Under the pieces are notes generated by a model. That model was not told the DNA's origin. It was given only the letters and a program-made list of their open reading frames with translations, and made no database searches. From positions 10,551-59,112 of the forward strand of contig CAJTMY010000014.1 in assembly GCA_910577355.1 (NCBI GenBank): a stretch of DNA of 48,562 bases, in the 5' to 3' direction. Both the position numbers and the translations under genes were made by a program. The stretch is from an uncultured Muribaculaceae bacterium (GTDB taxonomy: Bacteria; Bacteroidota; Bacteroidia; Bacteroidales; Muribaculaceae). Of this stretch, positions 1 through 9,628 are shown in pieces (the stretch's first letter is position 1; each line of letters opens with the position of its first letter).

Positions 1-43
1 CGTAGAAGTTGACAGCTGCGCTGCCGCTGCTGAAGTTAAATAA
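1..43 (+). CDS. C-terminal end of an unidentified protein (partial)
   Basis: Only the second forward frame is open from the window edge to a TAA at 41-43; the other two forward frames stop early. The visible tail is short and alanine-rich (ends AAAAEVK). A good hairpin terminator follows at 73-99, which supports this being a true gene end. Too little is present to name the protein. Confidence 0.5.
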   Translation, partial: VEVDSCAAAAEVK

Positions 44-72
44 GAAACTCCACGCGTTACAAGCAAACTCAT

Positions 73-99
73 AAGTCGACCTTTGGGCCGACTTTTTTT
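73..99 (+). terminator. Rho-independent terminator after the partial first gene
   Basis: The arms 73-81 and 86-94 pair with one mismatch (79/88) around a four-base loop, followed by a T run at 93-99. It ends the transcript of the partial gene. The T run lies just upstream of the next gene's start, so that gene may depend on read-through or a promoter inside this segment. Confidence 0.75.
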
Positions 100-107
100 A
101 TGTGTGC

Positions 108-608
108 ATGAGATACATATATATAATATATCTAATAGCCGCCGCATGCCTTCTGGCAGCCTGCTCCGAGGGCCAACGCCTTGCCGTAGCCTCGGAGGGC
201 ACATGGCAATCATCGGTGATGCATATTGCCGATGATAATGCTGATACGGGGGTACAGTCGTATGAATTCGCACCCCGTTTCACTTTTGTGAAAAACGTCG
301 ACGAAAACGGAGGGCCACTTACGATAGATACCGATATAACAATACATACCGGCACCGGCACGTACACGGCACATCTTACAGCCAACGGCAGCTGGACAGC
401 GTATGACGACGACGAGATATTGTTCCTCATCGACTCGAAGGGCACAAGCATCACTCCCGTAGATACCTCATATCCGCTGACATCGGCGATACAATCGGCC
501 ATAGCGCTGAAATTCAAGACACTTGCAGGTATCGATGATATAAAAATCAAAGACGGTGTGATGAGAGCCGAAATTTCATCGTCCGATGTGGTGATGATAA
601 AAGAATAA
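108..608 (+). CDS. Small lipocalin-like lipoprotein
   Basis: A 166-residue protein with a lipoprotein signal peptide: a hydrophobic stretch and the lipobox LAAC at about residues 15-18, so it is probably anchored in the envelope. A GTW motif just after the lipidated cysteine region, and a later SWT..DDD strand, resemble the lipocalin-like Bacteroidales lipoproteins (DUF4923 type). The protein at 9629-10258 shares this layout: GxW near the N terminus, a central SW/IW strand followed by aspartates, and a C-terminal DDxKxxDG stretch. The start is taken at ATG 108 because it sits directly before the signal peptide; GTG 102 would add two residues. It lies 30 bases before tamB. The function is not known; the family name is tentative. 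Confidence 0.7.
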   Translation: MRYIYIIYLIAAACLLAACSEGQRLAVASEGTWQSSVMHIADDNADTGVQSYEFAPRFTFVKNVDENGGPLTIDTDITIHTGTGTYTAHLTANGSWTAYDDDEILFLIDSKGTSITPVDTSYPLTSAIQSAIALKFKTLAGIDDIKIKDGVMRAEISSSDVVMIKE

Positions 609-613
609 TTTCA

Positions 614-621
614 TACCTTTG
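614..621 (+). promoter_or_regulatory. Putative -7 promoter box before tamB
   Basis: TACCTTTG fits the Bacteroidetes TAnnTTTG -7 element and lies 17 bases before the tamB start, giving a very short leader. The -33 region, which falls inside the end of the preceding gene, has no clear TTTG. Confidence 0.45.
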
Positions 622-638
622 TAAGTTATTACAAGACG

Positions 639-3600
639 ATGATGAAAAGCCTGCGGAGATTTATAAGGGCATCGATGCTCACACTGCTGCTGCTCGCAGT
701 GGTGCTTCCCACAGGCATGTACATTGTATTGTCGACTCCGTGGGCACAGGAAAAACTCAGGCAGGTCGCATGCGCGCAACTTACCGGCCTGCTCGGCTCG
801 CCGGTCGAGATAGGACGCGTGAATTATCATCCGTTCAATACCCTGTCGGTGACAGACATTTGTGTGAAGGATGAAGCCCGGAAGCCTGCTCTTGAGATCG
901 GCCGTCTGTCGGCACGCTTCGAATTCTGGCACTTTCTGCGCACCCGCCGGTTGGTATTCGATTATATTCTCGTCGATGCCATGCAGCTCAGTGCAAACCG
1001 GCTCACGCCCGGAGATCAGCTCAACATACAATCCATCATCGACCGTCTCAAGCCCGGAGATTCCGGCAGACCGCCTGCACAATTTGACCTCAGGATCGGT
1101 ACAGTAGTCATACGGTCGGGCCGCCTTAGATATGACGTGCTTTCACAGCCCGATTCCACAGGCAGGTTCAATCCGTCGCACATATTGATCACCGATCTCG
1201 ACCTGCATGCGTATCTGCGCAATGCCAGACCGGGATATGTGGATGCCCAGATAGAGTCGTTGTCGTTCAAGGAAAAATCGGGATTCGAGCTCAGCGACCT
1301 TACCGCCGATGTGCTGTATTCGCCCGAAATAATTGACCTGCGCTCGTTCGGGCTGCGCATGCCGGATTCCGAAATCAGTCTCAGACCGATACGCCTCACT
1401 CTCGACAAAAGCAAGAGTCTTGCCGACAATATCCGCAAAGCCGAGTTGCGTCTGCAACCCGCAGACGTGTGGCGAATAGCCACTGCCGACCTCGCGTGCC
1501 TCACTCCGGTATTAGGCCGTATCGACCGTGTGGTGTCCATAAATTTCGACATTACCGCCTCGATGCGACAGATAGCTTTACACCGGCTTGACCTTAGCGA
1601 TCCCCAATGGCTGAGACTGAGTCTCAGCGCTGTTGTCGATCGTCCCGACTCCATTGACGTGATGCATGCCAGAGCCGACATCGACAGGTTATATGTAAAT
1701 GCCGCCGAAGGAGCCGGACTGATAAGTCTGTTCAGTCCCGAAGCAGCTCCGTATATCAGCCGTACAGGCAGTGTGACAGCCCGTGGCAGCGTCGACATTA
1801 CGTTGCGCCGTGCATTGCTCGATTTCGGGATCGACATCGGTACCGGACATATAGATATAGACGGCGCCGTCACCACAAACGACAGATATCGCGATCTCGC
1901 TTTCGACGGAAATATAGATCTCACGGATATCCCGGCCGGCGCAATAGCCGCTGAGCCGCGGCTCGGCCCTATAAGCGCTTCGGCAGTCGGAAAAGGACAT
2001 CTGGCCGACGGTCGCGCTGAAGCTGAAGGGACGCTCGAGATCGTATCTGCCGAATGGCTCAACCATAGCTATTCAGATATAAATGTCACAGGGACATATA
2101 CCTCCAAAACGACAAAAATCACTGTCAACAGCGGCGATCCCGCAGCCAATTTCATATTGACAGTGGACGCAGCCCCGGCCGGCCGGGACAAAACCCTCGA
2201 TATGAGCCTTGATGTGAGACAGTTTGATCCCGCCGCTCTCGGTCTTATGCCTGCCGGCTCCAACATTGCCGGCGCCGGCCGTCTTGAGGCCTCGCTCACA
2301 GGCTCTACGGCAGATGACATAGAGGGATATGTGCGCCTGAGCGATGTACATCTGTCAAATGCCCGCGACGAGCAGCTTGACATAGATATGTTTACTGTAA
2401 ATGCCGACAGACATGCCGATCCCGAACTCATAACCATATCAAGCGATTTCCTCAACGGCACTATACAGGGACGTATCAATCCATCAACATTACCTGAAAT
2501 AATCAGGGACATGGCGTCGCACATAGTTCCGTCGCTGTTCACAACCGACGAAAGCCTGCATCAGCGTCTGAGCGACAACAATCTGCACAACGACTTCACA
2601 ATCGACCTTACCTTGGCCGATGCAGAGACCTTGTCACAATTCCTGCATCTTCCGGTCATGATCATCTACCCGGTAGACATAGATCTGCATCTCAGCTCGT
2701 CTGCCGGACTCGCATCACTCACCATCGATGCTCCATATCTGCAACAAGGCGACAAGATAATCGACTCTACAATGATAGGCGCCACAATATCGACAGCCGA
2801 AAACCGCGCCAGTCTCTATGCCACAACCCATACGCCCACAAAAAAAGGCCCTATGACGGCCATACTCGGCATTTCGGGCGCCGACAGCCGCTTCAACACA
2901 CAGATCGACTGGCAGATCGACCGCAAAATCCCGCTCAACGGCCGTATCGACTTCGCGACCGGCCTATCAAGAGCCGAATCGGGAATCGTGTGCGTCAACA
3001 CTCATTTCAACCCCGGTACAATCAATTTCGGCGATGACGTATGGAACATCCGGCAATCCGACATATCATGGTGCGACAATATACTTTCGTTCAATGGATT
3101 CGGTCTCGCATCCGACACCCAGAGCATCAGCATCGACGGCGTTGCCTCACCATTGGCCGAAGATGTCACCACTGTAAAACTCGACCACATCGACCTTATC
3201 TCGATATTCGAGACCCTCGAAATCGAAAACGCATTGATCGGCGGAACCGCCACCGGCACACTCACTGCCTCTCAGGCCCTTTCAAAACTGCCGTTGCTCA
3301 ATACCGACAATCTCCACGTCGACAATATCAGTTACAACTACTGCACTATCGGAAACGCAGATGTAGCGGCACATTGGGACAATGACAGAAAATCCTTCTT
3401 TCTCGACGCCGATATAGTGAATCCCGAAGGACAGCACTCACGCATATGGGGCGACATATTTCCTCTGAGCGAAAGCCTCGACCTCAATTTCGACGCAAGA
3501 CACGTCAAGGTAGGCTTCATGAAGCCGTTCATGGCCGCATTCACATCCGATGTGTCGGGCTTCGTATCGGGCACCGCCCGGCTTTTCGGCACATTCAAGG

Positions 3601-5210
3601 ATATCGACATGACCGGCGATGTCTATGCCGATGATCTAAGACTTAAGATCGACTTCACCAACACAACATACTCGGCCTCCGACTCTATACATATACGCCC
3701 CGGACGCATAGAGCTGCACGACATCACCCTGCACGACATCAACGGACATACGGCAATGCTCAACGGAGTACTGACGCACGATTACTTCCATCTGCCGAAA
3801 TTCGACTTCCGCATCACTGATGCCCGTGACTTCCTGAGCTACAACGTCACATCAAAGCTCAACCCCGACTGGTACGGCACTATATACGGCAACGGAGGAG
3901 CCACCGTGAAGGGGCGCCCCGGTGTGATAGACATCGGCGTGAACATGACCACGGCGCCAGGTTCGACTTTCACATTTGTACTCTCCGACCGTCTCGAGGC
4001 CGAGCAATACAGTTTCATTACATTCAACGACGCCACAGAATATTCAGTAGAGGAAAAACTGATGAAAACCGACGACACCCCCAAGGCCGTCATCGAATAT
4101 CAACAAAGGATGCGCGCAAAGGCCGCCGACAAGCCATCCAACTACATCATGGATATTCAGGTCGATATCACACCCGACGCACAGATAATACTCGTGATGG
4201 ATCCCGTGGGTGGCGACAGGATACGGGCCAACGGCACCGGCGACATGCGCATGACCTACGATGCCGACGAGAACGACCTGCGCATGTACGGCACATACAC
4301 CCTCGACCGCGGCAGCTACAACTTCACTCTCCAGGATATCATCATCAAGGACTTCACCATCGATCCGGGCAGCACGATCACATTCCGCGGCGATCCCTAT
4401 TCTGCCCAGCTCGACCTTGAGGCCGTATATCAGGTTAACGCGAATCTAAGCGATCTCGACAAGACCTTCACACAGGATAAAGACCTTAACCGCACCAACG
4501 TGCCCGTGCAGGCACTGATGAAAGTGTCGGGCGACATGCGTCAGCCCGATCTAAACTTCGACCTGCGGTTCCCCACACTTACATCCGACACATACCGTAA
4601 GGTGCGTTCCATCATATCGACCGACGACATGATGAACCGCCAGATAATATACCTGCTGGCACTCAACCGTTTCTATACGCCCGACTACATGGAGTCCACG
4701 ACCAAGGGCAACGAACTGTTCTCAGTAGCGTCATCAACCATATCAAGCCAGCTGTCCAGCATGCTCGGAAAGCTGAGCGATAACTGGAGCATCGCGCCAA
4801 ACCTGCGCAGCGACCGGGGCGACTTCTCGGATGTGGAGGTTGATGTGGCCCTGTCGAGCCGTCTGCTCAACAATCGCCTGCTGTTCAACGGCAATTTCGG
4901 ATATCGCGACAAGTCGTTGAATTCAAATCAGTTTGTCGGAGACTTCGACATCGAGTATCTGCTCAATCCACGCGGCACCTGGAGGCTTAAAGCCTATAAC
5001 CGCTACAACGACCAGAATTATTATGTGCGCACGGCAACCACTACTCAGGGTATCGGCATAATGTTCCGTCGCGAATTCGACCGGCTGTTTCCACGGAGGA
5101 ATAAAAAAACGGAAGATAATGTCGCGTCACCTGCCGATAGCTTACTTGATACAGCCGTGCCCGACTCAGCGTCCCGCAACATTTCGCCTGCCCGGGTGTT
5201 AGATCAATAA
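639..5210 (+). CDS. tamB: TamB-like translocation/assembly module protein (AsmA/DUF490 family)
   Basis: A 1523-residue envelope protein. An N-terminal membrane helix (about residues 13-32) is followed by a very long stretch of short beta-strand repeats, as in AsmA/TamB-type proteins that form a hydrophobic groove across the periplasm. The last 400 residues match the TamB (DUF490) domain, with repeated IxxDFxxxPG and YTLDRGxYNF-like strands and a final barrel-facing segment. In Proteobacteria TamB works with the Omp85 protein TamA and is implicated in outer-membrane assembly or phospholipid transport; no TamA partner is in this window. The length is typical for Bacteroidales TamB. It is followed 29 bases later by an OmpA-type lipoprotein gene that is probably co-transcribed. 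The symbol is by family resemblance. Confidence 0.88.
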   Translation: MMKSLRRFIRASMLTLLLLAVVLPTGMYIVLSTPWAQEKLRQVACAQLTGLLGSPVEIGRVNYHPFNTLSVTDICVKDEARKPALEIGRLSARFEFWHFLRTRRLVFDYILVDAMQLSANRLTPGDQLNIQSIIDRLKPGDSGRPPAQFDLRIGTVVIRSGRLRYDVLSQPDSTGRFNPSHILITDLDLHAYLRNARPGYVDAQIESLSFKEKSGFELSDLTADVLYSPEIIDLRSFGLRMPDSEISLRPIRLTLDKSKSLADNIRKAELRLQPADVWRIATADLACLTPVLGRIDRVVSINFDITASMRQIALHRLDLSDPQWLRLSLSAVVDRPDSIDVMHARADIDRLYVNAAEGAGLISLFSPEAAPYISRTGSVTARGSVDITLRRALLDFGIDIGTGHIDIDGAVTTNDRYRDLAFDGNIDLTDIPAGAIAAEPRLGPISASAVGKGHLADGRAEAEGTLEIVSAEWLNHSYSDINVTGTYTSKTTKITVNSGDPAANFILTVDAAPAGRDKTLDMSLDVRQFDPAALGLMPAGSNIAGAGRLEASLTGSTADDIEGYVRLSDVHLSNARDEQLDIDMFTVNADRHADPELITISSDFLNGTIQGRINPSTLPEIIRDMASHIVPSLFTTDESLHQRLSDNNLHNDFTIDLTLADAETLSQFLHLPVMIIYPVDIDLHLSSSAGLASLTIDAPYLQQGDKIIDSTMIGATISTAENRASLYATTHTPTKKGPMTAILGISGADSRFNTQIDWQIDRKIPLNGRIDFATGLSRAESGIVCVNTHFNPGTINFGDDVWNIRQSDISWCDNILSFNGFGLASDTQSISIDGVASPLAEDVTTVKLDHIDLISIFETLEIENALIGGTATGTLTASQALSKLPLLNTDNLHVDNISYNYCTIGNADVAAHWDNDRKSFFLDADIVNPEGQHSRIWGDIFPLSESLDLNFDARHVKVGFMKPFMAAFTSDVSGFVSGTARLFGTFKDIDMTGDVYADDLRLKIDFTNTTYSASDSIHIRPGRIELHDITLHDINGHTAMLNGVLTHDYFHLPKFDFRITDARDFLSYNVTSKLNPDWYGTIYGNGGATVKGRPGVIDIGVNMTTAPGSTFTFVLSDRLEAEQYSFITFNDATEYSVEEKLMKTDDTPKAVIEYQQRMRAKAADKPSNYIMDIQVDITPDAQIILVMDPVGGDRIRANGTGDMRMTYDADENDLRMYGTYTLDRGSYNFTLQDIIIKDFTIDPGSTITFRGDPYSAQLDLEAVYQVNANLSDLDKTFTQDKDLNRTNVPVQALMKVSGDMRQPDLNFDLRFPTLTSDTYRKVRSIISTDDMMNRQIIYLLALNRFYTPDYMESTTKGNELFSVASSTISSQLSSMLGKLSDNWSIAPNLRSDRGDFSDVEVDVALSSRLLNNRLLFNGNFGYRDKSLNSNQFVGDFDIEYLLNPRGTWRLKAYNRYNDQNYYVRTATTTQGIGIMFRREFDRLFPRRNKKTEDNVASPADSLLDTAVPDSASRNISPARVLDQ

Positions 5211-5239
5211 CCGGGCTATATCCTCCCGGGATTACGGTT

Positions 5240-6091
5240 ATGAAACTTACACGAATTGTACCTATAGTCGCCGCCTTGTCGCTTCTGAGCACGGGCTGCG
5301 TCACGCATAAGAAATACAATCTGCTGCAGGCCGACTACAATGCCTCGCAGGTGGCGCTCGCCGAAAGCCGCACCAATGCCAAAAATCTCGAGTCGCTCCT
5401 CGAGGAGGCCCGCCGCGAGAACAAGGAGCTTAAAGACAATTATGCCGCCCTCCAGAAAACACTCGACCAAAGTATACAGACAAATCAGTCGGGCAATGTC
5501 AACATATCCAAACTCGTGGATGAGATCAATGCCTCCAACAACTATATAAAACGGCTTGTCGACGCCAAGTCTAAATCAGACTCCCTGCTGATGGTTCTAA
5601 GCAACAACCTTACGCGTTCACTCGACACCGACGAGCTCAGGGATGTGGACGTGAAGGTGCTCAAGGGCGTGGTATACATATCGCTCGCCGACAACATGCT
5701 CTTCCGTTCTGGCAGCTACGAGATAAGCCCCAAGGCGATGGACATCCTGAGCAAGATAGCCAAGATAATCAAGGATTACAGAAACTACAGCGTGCTCGTG
5801 GAAGGCAACACCGACAATGTGCCCATATCGCGCACCAATATCCGCAACAACTGGGATCTCAGCGCACTGCGTGCCTCATCGGTGGTGCAGGTACTACAGG
5901 ATAAATTCGGTGTGGATCCTTCGCGCCTCACTGCAGGCGGCCGAGGCGAATACAATCCTGTCGCCACAAACGACACGCCGGCCGGACGTCAGCTCAACCG
6001 CCGCACACAGATTATCATAACGCCGAGTCTCGACCAGTTCATGGATCTTATCGACAAAGCTCCCGATACCGATACACCGTCGGCCAAATGA
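5240..6091 (+). CDS. OmpA-family peptidoglycan-binding lipoprotein
   Basis: A 283-residue protein with a lipoprotein signal (lipobox LSTGC, cysteine at residue 20), a predicted coiled coil over about residues 30-110 (heptad-like, rich in E, K, L and A), and a C-terminal OmpA/MotB domain at about residues 140-270. The domain has the peptidoglycan-binding signature: GNTDN, then NWDLSALRA (Asp and Arg of the meso-diaminopimelate site), then GRGEYNPV and a final NRRTQI. It is expected to tether the outer membrane to the cell wall, like Pal. It probably shares a transcript with tamB and is closed by a strong hairpin at 6093-6158. Confidence 0.88.
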   Translation: MKLTRIVPIVAALSLLSTGCVTHKKYNLLQADYNASQVALAESRTNAKNLESLLEEARRENKELKDNYAALQKTLDQSIQTNQSGNVNISKLVDEINASNNYIKRLVDAKSKSDSLLMVLSNNLTRSLDTDELRDVDVKVLKGVVYISLADNMLFRSGSYEISPKAMDILSKIAKIIKDYRNYSVLVEGNTDNVPISRTNIRNNWDLSALRASSVVQVLQDKFGVDPSRLTAGGRGEYNPVATNDTPAGRQLNRRTQIIITPSLDQFMDLIDKAPDTDTPSAK

Positions 6092-6092
6092 C

Positions 6093-6160
6093 AAATCCAT
6101 ATTGCATAAACGAAGCCCCGCCTGATCAGACGGGGCTTCGTTTATGCAATATGGATTTTT
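6093..6160. terminator. Perfect 28-bp hairpin, shared terminator of convergent genes
   Basis: Arms 6093-6120 and 6131-6158 are exact reverse complements (28 of 28) around a 10-base loop. The plus side runs into ATTTTT at 6155-6160. It sits between the ends of the convergent OmpA-like and DUF5723 genes and can serve both. Confidence 0.9.
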
Positions 6161-6163
6161 GTA

Positions 6164-7543
6164 TCAGAATGGAAAGTTCATGCCGAAGTTTACCGAAGCG
6201 TTCGAGCTCATGGGCACACCCTGCTTGGCGAGCTTGCCGAGAACATGATCCATACCCAGGAACAGGTTGAAACCGGTATGATGGAAGTTGAGTATCCAGC
6301 CCATTGATGCGCCATACGTGCCGGCAGCCACATTGACATCAGCCGAGAAACACTTCACCGGCGCGATATTGGCCGAGAGGCGTGCTTCCGTCCATGTGTA
6401 TCTGCCCTGAAAACGGGTTGAGCTCAAAAGGCCGAAGTGGAGTTTGCGGTACATGGGGAGGGCATAGTCGACTCCCACGTTGAGCGTTGCGCCAAGTCCT
6501 ACGGTGCGTGAGCCTATGATGCCCTTGTCGTTGAGTTGGTAAAGATCTCCGAAGTTGTCGCGCAGACGTTTCCATTCGCTTGAGAACGAGTTGGATGCAT
6601 CGCCGTCGGCATTGAACGTGTATGCGTCGGTATTGATGGTCTGTGTGCCGTCGGTGGAGGCATACTTGGTGTCGGAGAAAGATATCCAGCCGAGGTCGAG
6701 CACTGCGAGCGAGAATGTGAAGTCCTTGTTCCACTTATAGCTTGCACCGAGATCGAAAGCCATGCCGAAACCATTGGGTCCCACGCTGCCGTCGCCATCC
6801 ATATTCACACCCGACACATATTCGCGCCCCTGCTTGTTCACCTTATGCTCGTACTGCAGTTTGCCGAAGTTGGCGTAGATATCGGCATTGGTGCGTGCGG
6901 TCCAGGAATCTGTACCGAGGGTGAGGTCGGCCTCATTGAAATAGGCATCGAGATTGGCCATGCCGAGGAGAAACTTTACGGCTGCTCCCACACGCAATCC
7001 GGGCACCTGCTTTATGTCGCGCGAGTGGTTGAAGGCGATCTCGGCATATCCTGTGGCGTTTGCCCGAAGGTCGCGGATATCGTATGTGCGGTTGGAGATG
7101 CCTTCCTTGGCGAGCTCGAAAAATGCCTTGGGCACGATAGCATTGACATTGGCACGTGCGTTGATTGATACTGCGTTGAAACCACCGAAGGCTTTGAAAC
7201 CGCCGGACAATACATTTACCTTTATATTTGATCCTATACGGTTCTTGTCGTGGAACTTGCCCAGAGCGTCGGCTGAGCCGATACCAGGATTGGTGAACAG
7301 CACGGTCTTGCCGTTGAGGCTGTATATCACACTCGAAAGATGGAGGTTGCCGCGCACGGCCACGTTGAGGTTGCCGAGCGCCGGCATGGATACGAAGTTT
7401 TTATCGCCGCCGAATGCCGGATTCATCTGATAGCGGTATGTGTAACCGTCGAGGAAGTAGCCTGAGTTGGTGTTCTGGGCGGCTGTGCCGAGTGCGGCGG
7501 CCATGAAGCCACCGAATGCCAATATGCGGATAATGCTTTTCAT
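6164..7543 (-). CDS. DUF5723 family outer-membrane beta-barrel protein
   Basis: A 459-residue protein with a cleavable signal peptide (about residues 1-22, ending AAQ). The sequence of alternating strands, the early YRYQMNPAFGG segment and the closing aromatic strand (NFGMNFPF) fit the DUF5723 barrel family of Bacteroidetes. It is predicted to be an outer-membrane barrel of unknown function. The gene lies 19 bases downstream of the lipoprotein gene at 7563-9338 on the same strand, so the two probably form an operon and may act together. Confidence 0.8.
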   Translation of the reverse strand: MKSIIRILAFGGFMAAALGTAAQNTNSGYFLDGYTYRYQMNPAFGGDKNFVSMPALGNLNVAVRGNLHLSSVIYSLNGKTVLFTNPGIGSADALGKFHDKNRIGSNIKVNVLSGGFKAFGGFNAVSINARANVNAIVPKAFFELAKEGISNRTYDIRDLRANATGYAEIAFNHSRDIKQVPGLRVGAAVKFLLGMANLDAYFNEADLTLGTDSWTARTNADIYANFGKLQYEHKVNKQGREYVSGVNMDGDGSVGPNGFGMAFDLGASYKWNKDFTFSLAVLDLGWISFSDTKYASTDGTQTINTDAYTFNADGDASNSFSSEWKRLRDNFGDLYQLNDKGIIGSRTVGLGATLNVGVDYALPMYRKLHFGLLSSTRFQGRYTWTEARLSANIAPVKCFSADVNVAAGTYGASMGWILNFHHTGFNLFLGMDHVLGKLAKQGVPMSSNASVNFGMNFPF

Positions 7544-7562
7544 ATTCTTAATGGCTTATGGA

Positions 7563-9338
7563 TTAGAGTTCTTTTTCGTAGTAACCGCTCACAGTGGCGC
7601 GGATGTTTTTCAGCACGATGGTCTGCGACGGGGCAAGTACTTCGTCGGAGGAGCCGGCCATGAGCCGCGCTTCATATTCTATACCGTCGAGATGGGTTAT
7701 AGTGCCGGTCATGACTATTTCCACAGGAGCATCGGTAGCGTTGGCCGCTATCGTATTGCTCTTGACCTCTACCCCGGGGATACGGTTGCCGTTCACATCT
7801 ATAGGATATGCGCTCAATACTGCAGCAACGGGGCAGTTGTTGGTAATGGAGCATGTGGCTGTAAGCCTTGTGATGGTTATGGCATCGACATCTTCATCGT
7901 TCCAGCCGTCCTCTCGCTCGCGGTAGACTACCAATGATCCTTCGCGGAGAGCCAGAGGAGCCATAAGCTCATACTTGCCCTTGACACCGTCGATATAGCG
8001 GCCGAGGTCGAAGCCATCGACAGTCTAGGTGGGGATCTGCGGATCGTCGAGGCGTATGCCTATCGATTGCGGCAACCCCTTGACAGGCGAATCGGCCGGC
8101 GATGCTATCAAAGCCGACAAGTTGCTGAATTTCACGAATTCCAGACCTGTTGTGTAGTCGGCAGGAGTGGTGAGGTCTTTATTGTCGGGTGCCAGTACAA
8201 AGTTGTAAGGGCCTTCCACTCCGCGGCCGTGGCCGATGGTGAATGCACCGTTGTCGGGTGAGAATGACTGAGCCGGAGCTCCTTCGCGGATAGCCGTAAG
8301 AGTTATGCCGGTGCTGCAGTCGAGGTCGTTGCCGGCAACGGGATTGTTGACCTGAAGGTAGATCTGCGGGTTGGCAAGGTCTATGTTGGTCTCTTCTCCC
8401 GAGAGAAAATCGGGTATGTCGCTCAGGCTCACGGGTTCGATATCCATACCTGCGAGCTTGTAGTTGATGCGGCCCGAAAGGTTGTTGACGGTTAGATCAT
8501 TGAGAGTATAGCTCACACGGAATTCGAGGCTGGAGGGGAGCTGCGACGGTATTCCACCCACGATCTTCGGCTCGATGGTGAGGTGCCCCGATTCGATGCG
8601 GAACTGGCTGTCGAGCGAGAGACCATGATCCACTATCTCGCAACCGTTGGCTGCGAAATCGATGGCGGTGGCAGTGAGCTTAGCGTCGGTAGTGCTGCCT
8701 TGTACATCATGCATATCGATAGTCCATATGCCTGTGGCCGGATTGTATTTACCTGTCGAGACGGTACATGTGAGTCCCTTAGGCATTGATATCACGAGGT
8801 CACTGAAATACATGCGGTCGGTGACAGATCCCATGTTGAGAGCCTCAAGGTGAACTCCGAATTCGAGAGGTTCTATGCGGGCCGAGTACAAGGCGTCGAT
8901 GGCCGGGTCGATGTTCTCCGACACATAGTGCAGATCGTTGCCCATACGCACGATTTCGTATGTGTAGCTAAGATCTGAGGGATCGAAGCCGGCTGTCTTC
9001 GCCTGCGGCATAATGCGGCTGAGTGTCTCCTGTGTGGGAGCCAGCGAAGGCGCGGCCGCTGTCACCTTGTCGATATAGATGGCGTCGGACTCGAAATCGC
9101 CGGTCTCAGACAGTGCGTAAAATTCTTTGCCGCCGATTGTGACGGGCTTGATCTTGCTGTCCTCATCAAATGTGATGATGTCGGAGAGCGTGATCGCATC
9201 GATGTTGACAGGCAACGTGAGGTCGTTTACCTGAACACGTGTGGTGGTGTCAATGTCCGACAGATCGTAGTTATCGTCGATACATGCGGTGGAAACGACA
9301 GCCAACAGTGCCAACAGGCTTTTAAGCTTGTAGTTCAT
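7563..9338 (-). pseudogene. Lipoprotein gene interrupted by an in-frame TAG codon
   Basis: One continuous reading frame of 591 codons before a TAA at 7563, broken only by a TAG at 8025-8027 (codon 438). The first part starts with a lipoprotein signal (lipobox STAC) and continues with long beta-strand-rich repeats. After the TAG the frame goes on without frameshift for about 153 codons of normal-looking sequence (TVDGFDLGRYIDGVKGKY, then more strands). If translation stops at TAG, a 437-residue product is made. The part after TAG has an internal ATG at 7962-7964 but no sign of being a separate gene. TAG ends at least two other genes here (9629 and 39583), so it is not reassigned. The options are a recent nonsense mutation, a sequencing error or read-through. 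The family is not named with confidence; it is co-oriented with a DUF5723 barrel. Confidence 0.75.
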
Positions 9339-9384
9339 AATATTTTATGTGATGAAATGATTGGATTTGGCAGCATTAGAGTCG

Positions 9385-9392
9385 CAAAGGTA
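9385..9392 (-). promoter_or_regulatory. Putative -7 promoter box of the lipoprotein/DUF5723 operon
   Basis: On the minus strand this reads TACCTTTG, a full TAnnTTTG match, 46 bases before the start at 9338. A TTTG-like run lies about 21 bases further upstream (9414-9417). Confidence 0.6.
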
Positions 9393-9556
9393 GTTAAAAT
9401 CGTTTAAATAACCCAAAAAATAATTACCGCCATGTGGATTGTCGTATGATTCGCTACATAGACCTATGCATCAGCATCAAAATACGGCCATGTACAAATA
9501 TCGGCCCGACGCATCAGATAGTCATGAGTTTTGCCGGATATTGTCAATCCGGGTAA

Positions 9557-9604
9557 ATAAAGCCGCAGCATGCCGGCATAAATCGGCATACTGCGGCTTA
9601 TTTT
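9557..9604 (-). terminator. Terminator of the 9629-10258 gene
   Basis: A strong stem with one mismatch: GCCGCAG/CTGCGGC plus ATGCCG/CGGCAT with an 8-9 base loop, flanked by A/T runs on both sides. It lies 25 bases after the end of the minus-strand lipoprotein gene. The rest of 9393-9556 shows no gene. Confidence 0.75.
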
Positions 9605-9628
9605 TCATTGAAATACTACCTTATACCT

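Noticed and set aside
1016..2062. A 348-codon minus-strand frame opposite tamB
   Set aside because: Serine- and arginine-rich, without recognisable domains; an antisense shadow of tamB.
7563..7964. A separate 133-residue gene after the TAG
   Set aside because: It is in the same frame as the gene before it, has no signal peptide or promoter of its own, and reads as the natural continuation of the interrupted lipoprotein.
8025..8027. TAG reassigned to an amino acid in this genome
   Set aside because: TAG ends the genes at 9629 and 39583 at sensible places, and the other stops are mostly TAA and TGA as usual.
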